In this document: positions 55,165 to 64,000 of the stretch, piece after piece
Position numbering within the stretch: position 1 is the first letter of the stretch
Layout of the letters: each line of letters starts with the position of its first letter
Assembly: GCA_027924585.1 (NCBI GenBank)
Contig: BSBM01000096.1
Location: 5,517,501 to 5,581,500 of the forward strand
DNA length: 64,000 nucleotides
Origin: Larix kaempferi
Lineage: Eukaryota; Streptophyta; Pinopsida; Pinales; Pinaceae
Direction: 5' to 3'
Made by a program: the position numbers and the translations under genes
The notes under the pieces: generated by a model
Told to the model about the DNA's origin: nothing
The model's input: only the letters and a program-made list of their open reading frames with translations
Databases searched by the model: none

Positions 55165-58100
55165 CATCATACCGAAAAAATCAAGCATGTACATTAATCA
55201 TGGGAATTTAATTGAACATATCATTTAAGGACATAAGTAAAAACCAAAATAAACTAGCTTACATCATAAACCAAAAAGTGTGTAACTTTGCACACGCCAA
55301 AAAAGAATAGTGTAAATACTTTTCTCTTTTTGTTTATTTTTCTTCGAGATAAAACCCCAAAACTTTCATAAAAAAATGATAATATTCAAAAAATTCAAAA
55401 AACATGTGAAACTGTTCAAAATTTCCTAGTCTGGCATTAAAACTCATCCACGACTAGAAGATCACTGAATAAAGGTTCACAGCTTCTAGAAATTCATGCT
55501 GAAAGGAGAGGCTTCCTCTCATCCATCGGTTGCACCTACAACAAATGTGGTAAATAATGAGTATTTTTACTTATCTTTTATTCATACATGTATAACCGTA
55601 TCCTTTTGAATAATAGAAAGATGCATCATTCCTCAATTTTGGCTATCTTTTTATTAAATGCACATTTGAACCGGTTTATGATTAAACAGTTGGGTAGTGA
55701 AATGGTTTTGATTATAGGACTTTGAGACTCTAACAGTTCAAACTATTTGATTCGAGTAGTTGGAGATAGACCATGATTCATGATGATTTTTTATTTCGGA
55801 ATTTTTCACAAGACTCAACATGAAGTAAACCTCATTGACCCATTCCTACTTCGTCATTATACCAAATTGGTAAACTTCAGTTACATGGTATTACTTCACC
55901 GTCCGTCGACACATAATCCTGCTTCAAATAGCCTACCCATGGAGGAAACATCTGTAAGAGTGTGCACAACTAGCTCAGCCCTTGTTTGCAATATGGATCT
56001 TTTCCTTGGCCTAACCTGTGCCCTTGAAAAGTAGGCATATGCCCATGCAACACTCGTTCCCTCCCATGTACTATTCATTCTTTATTCTTTTTGAAGCTGA
56101 TAAAATGAAAAAGGCATAAAAATTAAAAAAACACAAAAATCCAAAAAAGGGAGAGAATTGAATCATTTCATATTATATTATTGAAGAAAATGAAAACAGT
56201 CAATCCTTGTCACACTTGAACACAGCACATAAATTGGTATTCATTGTCAGTACACCATCTACATTTTCCTTAAGAAATTGTACCAGTATTTTGAATAGAT
56301 ATCCACCGATGGGTTATCCTTCCTGTCAACTATGGAGATTTCGTTAATGCATCTGGAATTGGAGGATTTCATTAAATTCGGTTCCTCAAATTCCTATGTT
56401 GCCAAGTTTCCATTCTAAATCGTGTTATGTGTTCAAGGGAAGTTAAAACATAGTTGGCCATTCCTCAAATATTCCTGACCAATCATGTCGGCCTTCCTTG
56501 TGTCAGTATACAGTGTTGGATCTCATAGTTCTACCAAATTATATCATACTATTGATATTTTTTCGTATCAGTTGATGTGGGATGCATTAATTCCCTCCTT
56601 TCGATGGATCTATTCATATCAACACCAAATCATCATCTAGGAAATGGATCTAGAAGCCCATGAGTGTTGGGCCCTGGAAATGCCCCTTTTTTACCACACT
56701 TATTATATCATTTTTCCCTGTTATACCCTACTTTCACAAACCATATACATGCCTTCTTCCAGATCAATCAGCAATCATGACAAGGTATAATTCATTATTG
56801 CTTCATTTATTTAATGCCTAAGATTGTTATGGTTATGAATTCTAGCCTTTGATTTATGCTAACATATGTTGATTTCATTAAGTCAAGATGAAAGCATAGG
56901 TGTATCAGCTGCAATGCCTTGGGAAAGAATCACATGTGGTTCCATCTGTTACTCTTCAAAATCTAGTTCCACATATTAAATGGGACAGCGCATCTTTCCA
57001 CGTGAAGCTATAACAAGACTTCATTGAAACAGAGCATTGCTGCAACAGACAGGACGCCTCCCAATTGGCTAATCCATTGATCCATCAACTTCCAGAGTAA
57101 CAACATACTTCATTTCCAACGGCCTCATTCAATACGGTTGTAACAGTTCAGTTGTAACTCCACAACATGAAGATCAGAGATCTTCATTACCTATGCAAAA
57201 TTAGTGAATCACGAACTGTATTTTTCATGTGTAAATATGGGAAGGCTTTCAAAGTCAGGGGGTTGGTTAATTATCTTTTTGTACGGGCTGTAACAGAGAG
57301 CTGAGACTATGGATTACCATCTTTAATATAAAGAGCAAAGTTCTTCATATTTTTGTGTCTTAATTTGTGTTAGTTCACGACGTCTCTGTTAGAAGGCGAG
57401 GGCCCACCTTCTCACAGAGATTGTTGAGTTAAGTAGGTAGTTAATTTATTTCATGTTGTGTGGTGTGGAATCGCATTAGGCGTATTACTATTAGTTGCAA
57501 CAGAGAATCTCTAATTGCATTCTTTCCTAGTAGTTTATCATTACATCTTGAATAGCTACAACTGTGTGGTGTGATAGTCGACTATGTAAGATAGTTTAAT
57601 TGATGCATGGTGTGTTAGAATTAGTTGTTACATCCAAGCTCAGCTTCAATTCCTTTTAGTCATTTATGCTTTCTAGGATTTCCAATATTTATCAATTTCG
57701 AGTTCAAGCTTATTTCTCATTCTGGTTGTTGTTGTATCTTTATTGAATTCATTAGATTAGGCAAGTTGTGATTGAGTTACAATAGTTGTTGGATGAATCA
57801 TTTTGGTAAATATTAAATATTGTAGTTTGATAATTATAGGATTTAAATTCTTGCAAAAGTAATCTAGTTTATTTCTACTCTTAGATCAGTAACTGCTAGG
57901 TTGGTTTCTATAGGAAGGTAATTGTACTTTGAATTCCTAGATGTATGAGTTAGATTAGTTTTCTCTATGGAATTGTTGTTGCTGCAACATCCCCCCCAAA
58001 AAATGTTTGGGGCCCCTCCTTTTACTTTTGTTTTGAAGCTTATTTTTTGTTGTTCAAACTTAGCCATTTTTTCCTTTCAATTTTTTCCTAAGTGTTGATC

Positions 58101-58173
58101 TTTCCAAAAAAAATTATATCTTTTCGGCTAAAGCAATTTTTCTATCTTTAAATACAAAGCGCAATTTTATTTT
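55165..58173 (+). other. Noncoding stretch between Gyp-3 and the G3 region
   Basis: AT-rich and without recognisable coding sequence or LTR pair. A short purine run (56134-56158) and a TATA-like TATAAAG at 57328 are visible. It probably comprises the Gyp-3 3' untranslated region and the upstream part of whatever element carries G3; I cannot place the border. Confidence 0.5.
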
Positions 58174-58720
58174 TTAAATGTGCGCTAAAAGCGCAAATCG
58201 CAAATTTAACTTTGCGCCGAAAGGCACAGGTGTTGGTCTTAACCTTACCGTCGTTGCGCCAATGAGTTCCTTAAATTGCTGCCTTCCACACAGTTTCTCA
58301 GACGTAAAATCTGCGTGATATTGTCGCATCATCTCTTCGCGAGACTTAATCCTAAACTTGCCGCCATCGCGCATAGTTTTGAACCAAAAATCACCGCCTA
58401 ATTTTTTACGCCCTTTTCCTTCCCATTGACGCATCCTTTGGGCAGAAAACCTAACGATAGCTTCCCCGCCCATTGCGCGGATCTTAATCTCAAGGATGCC
58501 GCTACCCTCACTTTCCTCTTGAGCTTTCCCTCGTCGCATCTCTCTGGCGCAAAGCTTAATGATAGCTTCCCCACCATAGTGGCAAGCTCTGCGCTTAATA
58601 GTGTCGCTGTATCAATCCTGCGCCATCGCAAGTCTTAAGCCTAAAACACCGTTCAACGCGGGAAGATGTTGTTCAAATCACCGCCGCTTCGCGCCCGAAA
58701 TTTTACGGAAATATTTGGTT
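58174..58720. repeat. CpG-rich block with imperfect internal repeats
   Basis: Many GCGC, CGCC and CGCA words (for example TTGCGCC, CATCGCGCA) in a CpG-poor neighbourhood. GATAGCTTCCCC(G/A)CC occurs near 58452 and 58560, about 108 bp apart, with flanks alike. It lies upstream of a TATA box and G3, as the hairpin array lies upstream of G2. Confidence 0.6.
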
Positions 58721-58828
58721 GGTGAAGCCATTTAATATGGCTTGTGCGGTGTTAATGCACTATTGCGTCGAGCCCTGTGCCCACCAATAACCAATTAATC
58801 CATGCATGGGAAATTAATGCTCCAACCA

Positions 58829-58835
58829 TATAAAC
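58829..58835 (+). promoter_or_regulatory. TATA box upstream of G3
   Basis: TATAAAC in CAACCATATAAACACAAAAC, about 980 bp before the G3 ATG. CGACACAG|G just before the ATG could be a leader 3' splice site, as in G2. Confidence 0.4.
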
Positions 58836-59810
58836 ACAAAACGAACTTTCGACTGTTCATTGTCCCCAAAGCCGACTTAGCTTCCGTTGTAAAACGTTCG
58901 ATGTTTTTCGAGTTCCTTATGTGCTTGGGTAGACACGTCAACCATGGGTGACCACTTCGAAAGCACTAGGTAGGCATCCTTCTCCTCCGTTTGGTTGTTA
59001 CGAGGAATAACTCTGTTTGAGGCTTGTCTTTCAGCAGTTTAAAAGGTGAAATTTGTTTCATTCACATTTGTTTAAGTCACCCACAGTGTTTTTGTTTCTT
59101 CTCGTCCATACACTCTGTGTGGTTTCCCCATAGGCCCTTAAACACTAAATCGCTATGCCAATTTTGGTGCATACTTGTAATAGCCTCCCTCTATGTATGC
59201 AACGCCATTCATCCCCGCTACCTTTGTGACTATTATTTGAAAGAATTTCCTCAAGTCATATCCCAAAATGTCAAACCAAGTCACCTTCCTCATGAATGCT
59301 TTTTAGAGCCAATATGGCAAGACCGCATCCTCCTAGTTCTATGTTACACACTACCAACGAGAAATGACGCCCCATAGCGCATGATGAAAACCACGCCTAC
59401 AATGCTACATTCGTCTGATACGTAAGTGTTAAGTCAAACCTCTAACCAAACAACCCCTGCACTGGAAAATAGTAATGTGCGTTGGTCTTGTGTCTCCCAC
59501 CACAATGGAAATTCCCATGTGATTCCAAGTTAACGCTTATGCAACAATTTTTTCTATTTCAAGTCATTAATGAATAAAACGATTGGCAACTTCCAGTTTT
59601 ATGCCGAAAATACGTGTCGTTAAATGGTTGCATGAATGTTTTGTTTCATTTTAAGAGTTGTTGCCATCTTTTTAAAGGATGTTTAAGTTGAAAGAGTTAC
59701 CAGCTATTGCTTATTAGTTACTTTGAATACTAGGTAATATCTATGGTGTTAATTGCTTATGAATATGCCAAACTCTTTATCCGTGCTACCCTCGTCGACA
59801 CAGGTTTGAT
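58836..59810 (+). other. G3 leader
   Basis: No convincing coding sequence; a 117-codon frame at 59024-59377 matches nothing I know. By position it corresponds to the leader of G2 and G1. Confidence 0.45.
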
Positions 59811-62800
59811 ATGCATAGAATATTTGCAAGGAAGAAAGCCACACAAAAGGTAGAGTCAGATTCAGACGTGGAGATCCTACTAGATACCGCACTTGAAACC
59901 ATGTTCAGTCACATGCAAGCCACCACTAATGTACCCCCAGGAAGCTCTGCCCCAGAGTTTCAGTGGGGTGACTTATACAGATTCATCAAGGATCAGGAAT
60001 ACCCTAATGCTCCCTTAGAAGATGCTATGGTATATGCGAACATCAAGAGATCCTGTCTCCATAAGGAAGCAACCCAACCTGAGTTATTTCCATGTTCTGA
60101 GGTCCTTGGTTGGTTGATCCCTTATGTAAAAACTGACATCAGGTTCATAAATGACAAGAATGGAATGAATCTAGCATCGTTCGCACCTGAACATATCACA
60201 GCCACTTACGGATTGCCCCCAGTAAGAGCTTGGTTGGACAATAAATGGATAGCAGAACACACCATGGACCCTCTGGTTTCTGCTAGGAAAATGATGATAG
60301 TTGATAGGCAAATAATACAAAGGCAGACCAGTGAATATCAGAGCAACCTCCTGAAGGACCCCTACAAACTCATCATTTTGATGCTGAGCCGGATCTTCGG
60401 CATGCCAAATGGAAATATATTCAAGCTTGGTTGGGTACTAGTAATGTACCATGTAGCCATGTCTGGTACCATTTTCAATTGGGATGATATAATTTCAAAA
60501 ATCCTGGGATCGCATTTAACCGCCACCCAAGGAGTAATGACTCAAAAGAAAGCAGAATTCTTTATGTCTTCTTATTTGATAGACTTCATGTTGAGCAAGC
60601 ACACCTTCCCAGACTTGGGTTGTTCATGGAGCAGAAAGGAGACACCTCTCTTCATGGCCTATTAACCCACTTGGGAAAGCAAGTATGCAAACTACTACAA
60701 GCATGTTTACGAGAAATTCATCATGCCCTTATATCAACTTATTTTTGTAGAGGAACCAAATTGCATGATAGAGAATGCCATGCCCATTATTGAAGCATTT
60801 GGTGATTATTACCACACCCAAGAAGGCACCTACATCCGTATGAGTGGAGGATCTATAGCACCCTTTCTTCTTCCAATATATGCTATATATTTTGTGGTAC
60901 ACAGGAAAGCCTTAAGGGAACTCTTCGGCATTAGTGGGATCAGTGGAATCCTGAGCGAAAGGAAGAAAGGGATATACCCGCCAATGCCTTTCACTATCGG
61001 CACATACATCCTCTAGAGGGCAAGTTAGGGAGAAAACCATGTTCAGGACTTGGAAATCTTTCATTTTGGTACAAATTTTTACAGGAGGCATGACCCTTGT
61101 GGTAAAGTTGCCAGACATGTTATTGATGTCAAAAACTTCTTTGAATACACCCATCTTATAGACCTAAATGAATAATTCTTTCGTAGTGCCAGGAACTTAA
61201 CGGAGTTAGGGAAACGCTACAAGAAGAAAGGCGGAAAGAGTACTACTCCCAAGCCTGTTGGTATGATACAACTGGAGAAAGAGGCAGCAGCATCCCATTT
61301 AGGATGTTCAAAAGACATAGAACCAGAAGAAAGAGACAGAGCCCTACAAGAACAGGCTTCCAAACAACACCAAGATGAATAAGTTACAAGGCTTCAAAAT
61401 GAACAGGCTGCCAAATTACAACAAGAAGGGGCAGCAAGGATTCAATAAGAAGAAGAAGCAAGAATTCAACAAGAGCAAGCTATTAAGTTGCAACAAGAAG
61501 AGGAGGCTGCTAGAATCCAAAAGGAACAAGAAGAAAGAACCTTGTTGGAGAAAGCAAATAGATTGAGAGCAGTACTAGCCGAAAGGCGAGAGAAAGAAGA
61601 AGCTGTTAAAATCCAATAGGAGCAGGAAGCAAAAGCTCTGAGAGAAGAGGAAGACAGAACCCTCCAAGAACGAACTACTAAATTGCAAGAAGAAGAAGAA
61701 GGAAGACTCTTTTTGGAGGAAGCAGACAGATTGCAAGCAGAGTTAGCAAAGCTAGCATAAAGACAAGAAAAGGAAGAAGCCGAGAAAGATGCAGAACAAA
61801 ACCTGCCCAGCCCACAGGCCATGGACTTAGGTATGTCAAAGATAGACCAACCAGCGATAGCTCATGAAGGGGTTGTTTCTACTGAAGAATTAGCATTGAC
61901 CCCATACAACCCCAAAAAGCAGCGCCAAGTGGTCAACCTAGATTCCGTCTATTATAATGAACGGAAGAGGGATATTATTGACAGAAGAGTAAGGAAAATG
62001 GAGATTGGGGAGGACTTATATGAATTCACAGTATCGGAGACCACACTTTTCCTAGGGACCGACATTGATCCTTCATTCCAGGCAGGATGCACTGTAGCTT
62101 CATCCAAGGAAAGTAAAGCCAATATCGATCGGTTAATGGAAACTGTTAAGAACTACAGAGATTAGTGTTTCAAGATAAAAGATAACAAGAAGAAGGAGGT
62201 GTTAGAAAGCAATGAACTAAAAAGGAAATACAAATATCTCTAAGAAGAGAAAGAAGAAATCACTTCGAAAGCCCTGCAGCTTGAAAATGAGAAGAATTCA
62301 CTAGAAATGCAACTAGCAATTTAAGAAGATGAACAAAAGGACTTGAAAATTCACATATAAGAGTTGGAAAGACTAGCAGAAGAAAAGACTGGGCTGTTGG
62401 AACAACTCATAGAATCCAATGAAAAGAGGCAGGATCTGTCCACCTTTTACAAGCAGGCTTGTGACATGCAAGAGAGGATTCATCAATTGCTGGTACTAAT
62501 TTTCGAATAAGTTTGCGGGATGAAAGCAATTATCATAGGGATGACAAGCCTTGAGATTGAAGTGCTTTAGGTTAAATACAAGTATGCACAACACGTGGTC
62601 GATATTAAAGAGGAGTCCGAATGGAGAAAAGAAAAATCAGGTTTTCCCTCAAATCTGCGCACCTTAACCGATGAGGAGCTAGATATGGATATAGGAGTCC
62701 TTGAATTTTGCAGGGATTGTGGCAACAGATTAAGTGTTGAAATCCAGAAGACAGTAAAAAAGTGCTACATTATCTATTCCAATATCCGAGAAGCTCACGA

Positions 62801-63132
62801 GACATGTTAGATGCCTCTACCATAGAGTATTTTTTAGTTTCCTGAAAAAGACCAGCGCATGATGGAATTGAAGAATAATTTGAATGCAGAGTTGGACTAT
62901 TTAAATAAGATAGAGGCTATATCCTCAGAAGACCTTAATTAGTTCATTGGGCAGATTGTTGTCCACACTCACTTTCTGGAAATCTATGCGCAGAAGACTG
63001 TAACAGGGACAACAACCATCAAATCAGATTTACTCAAGCACAGGATAGCGTAGAATGTGACAATATCAGTAAGAGGGAAAACCATTGTAAGGGAAATTGG
63101 ACAGTGGGAAAGTTACATTCAACAGGAAGATA
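59811..63132 (+). pseudogene. G3: about 1,107-codon reading frame of the same unknown family, cut by Cop-C
   Basis: A single frame runs from MHRIFARKKATQKVE to the Cop-C insertion with no frameshift that I can find, broken only by about 20 stops. The N-terminal domain (to about 61200) has ELFPCSEVLGWLIPYVK, LSRIFGMPNGNIFKLGW, FFMSSYLIDFM, YKHVYEKFIMPLYQLIF and GTYIRMSGGSIAPFLLP. A basic RYKKKGGKS patch is followed by a Gln/Glu-rich coiled coil (61260-61800), a KKQRQVVNLDSVYYNERKRD segment, and a second coil (62160-62520). Many stops sit where Gln is expected (CAA/CAG to TAA/TAG). The end is missing. Function unknown. Confidence 0.85.
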
Positions 63133-63818
63133 TGTTAAATTTTCAGAATTTACTTCAATCTGATCTAGGATCTTAACTGAGAGAACATGTACATCAAATC
63201 TATAGCATATCAATCATGGACACAATAATGCAAGCACATAAGAGACACATAATTTACTTGGGGAAAACCATAAAGGTGAAAACCCTAATAACTTCCTCAG
63301 AGATAGATAGAGCAATGATACAACCAGAATACAAGAGATAGTTTTCTCCTAGCAGCAGAGCCTCCTCCTCCACAAGTGCGCCACTCTCCCAAGTGTGAGT
63401 GAGAGAATAGAATGTGTAAAATGAGAGAGACACACTCTCTATTTATACACTAACTTGACTTGACCTTTACTCAACTAGGTCGGCCTCAACTTAACCACTT
63501 AACATAATGCTGACTGGGCCAACCCCCACTAGGGTGGTATATTAACCCTTTGACCCACATGGCCGACCCCCAATAGGGTGGTCTAATAACCCTTTGACCC
63601 ACATGACTTATACAGGGCCGACTCCAACAAGGTGGTCTAATAACCCATCAAGTATAAGTTACGACTCTTACAATATAAATGACGACACTTCCGTATAGAG
63701 GAATAATAGCATCTCTATAGGAATACAACCACTTCCGTATAGAGGAATAATAACATCTCTATAGGAATACAATATACATATATGTGAAATACATTCCAAA
63801 GTTACATATACATCGACA
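63133..63818 (-). repeat. 3' LTR of Cop-C
   Basis: 686 bp, the inverse of the Cop-A LTR and closer to it than to Cop-B (it keeps the paired AGAGGAATAAT...CATCTCTATAGGAATAC block). TATA box near 63440 on the minus strand. Confidence 0.92.
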
Positions 63819-63833
63819 CTCCCTCTTAACTAG
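63819..63833 (-). other. Polypurine tract of Cop-C
   Basis: CTCCCTCTTAACTAG, identical to the Cop-B tract. Confidence 0.88.
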
Positions 63834-64000
63834 GAAGGTATTTCTCGACACAAGTCTTCTAGCAAAAGTCTTCTTCTCTGGATCATCGTCACTGGATAAT
63901 CGTCATTGAGTCATCATCATTGTCACTATTGCTTCTATCTCAATCAATCTCTGAATCTACTCATCATAGGAAGTTCTATAGAGCCAGTCCTTTTTCATAC

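Larger units (their letters stand above)
63133..64000 (-). mobile_element. Cop-C, Ty1/copia element of the Cop-A family, minus strand, 3' end only
   Basis: 3' LTR at 63133-63818, polypurine tract at 63819 and about 165 bp of 3' internal sequence that is the inverse of Cop-A 6630-6820. The rest lies beyond the window. It interrupts G3; the left target copy would be AGATA (63128-63132). Confidence 0.9.

Noticed and set aside
55780-56034. 84-codon plus-strand frame as a small gene
   Set aside because: No motif, no neighbours of like kind and no codon pattern; frames of this length are expected by chance here.
58174-58539. 121-codon minus-strand frame as a basic protein gene
   Set aside because: It is the complement of the CpG-rich repeat block, has biased Arg/Lys/Gly content from GCGC words, and matches no family.
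59024-59377. 117-codon frame upstream of G3
   Set aside because: Cysteine-rich and unlike the G2 or G1 leaders; no relative seen. Treated as chance.
19717-63132. G1 and G3 as the two LTR copies of Gyp-3
   Set aside because: They align only as distant proteins and not as DNA. LTR pairs of one element should be far more alike.
1-64000. Intact host protein-coding gene, tRNA or rRNA
   Set aside because: All recognisable coding stretches belong to retroelements or to the G1-G3 family; no cloverleaf or rRNA segments were seen by eye. A tRNA-scan and protein search would be the decisive test.

Overview
This is a gene-poor, AT-rich plant nuclear window made almost entirely of nested, decaying LTR retrotransposons. 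It has Ty1/copia elements with tRNA-iMet primer sites, a chromodomain Ty3/gypsy element, an Athila-like and two Tat-like gypsy elements with an extra RNase H, and heavy C-to-T-type decay of coding frames. This suggests a large-genome land plant; a gymnosperm is possible, but the sequence alone cannot settle it. I see no intact host gene, tRNA, rRNA or CRISPR array.

Layout, using local names. Gyp-1 (chromovirus, +) lies at 1-477 and 7531-8022 and is split inside its chromodomain by Cop-A (copia, +, 478-7525, TSD CAAAA). Gyp-2 (Athila-like, -) lies at 8023-8371 and 17492-about 18786. It is the host of Gyp-1, of a short MITE-like insert (8372-8645 plus 17477-17491) and of Gyp-3. Cop-B (copia, -, 8646-17471, TSD TCCTT) sits inside the MITE-like insert, and a small non-autonomous LTR element, Nona-1 (-, 10372-12609), sits inside Cop-B. 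Gyp-3 (Tat-like, +) starts near 18787. Its gag (26742-29080) is split by Gyp-4, its integrase is split by the gag-only element Nona-2 (50784-53838, TSD CATAA), and an archaeal-type RNase H follows the integrase (54742-55164). Gyp-4 (+, 29081-47405) has very large LTRs. A third region with another long reading frame (59811-63132) is cut by Cop-C (copia, -, 63133 to beyond the window edge).

The most unusual feature is a protein family of roughly 1,100-1,230 codons that I do not recognise. It occurs three times: G1 (19717-23465), G2 (30151-33851, with a deleted copy at 44736-46452) and G3 (59811-63132). All share an N-terminal globular region with motifs such as SSYL and a YIR/G pattern, then a low-complexity or basic linker, then a long coiled coil. 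For G2 the location is clear: the frame lies inside both long terminal repeats of Gyp-4. The element ends are fixed because removing 29081-47405 plus one 5-bp target copy restores the Gyp-3 gag frame exactly. The Gyp-4 LTR therefore carries its own leader (an array of GC-rich hairpins, a TATA-like site and an 85-bp intron), a 3.7-kb reading frame and then a 0.95-kb tail before the primer site. G1 has the same layout just upstream of Gyp-3, so an LTR-borne gene may be a lineage trait. I know of no described plant element with this arrangement, but I cannot search.

All pol genes here carry stops, frameshifts or lost catalytic residues, so none looks capable of autonomous movement. The copia copies A and B share the same loss of gag, protease and integrase.
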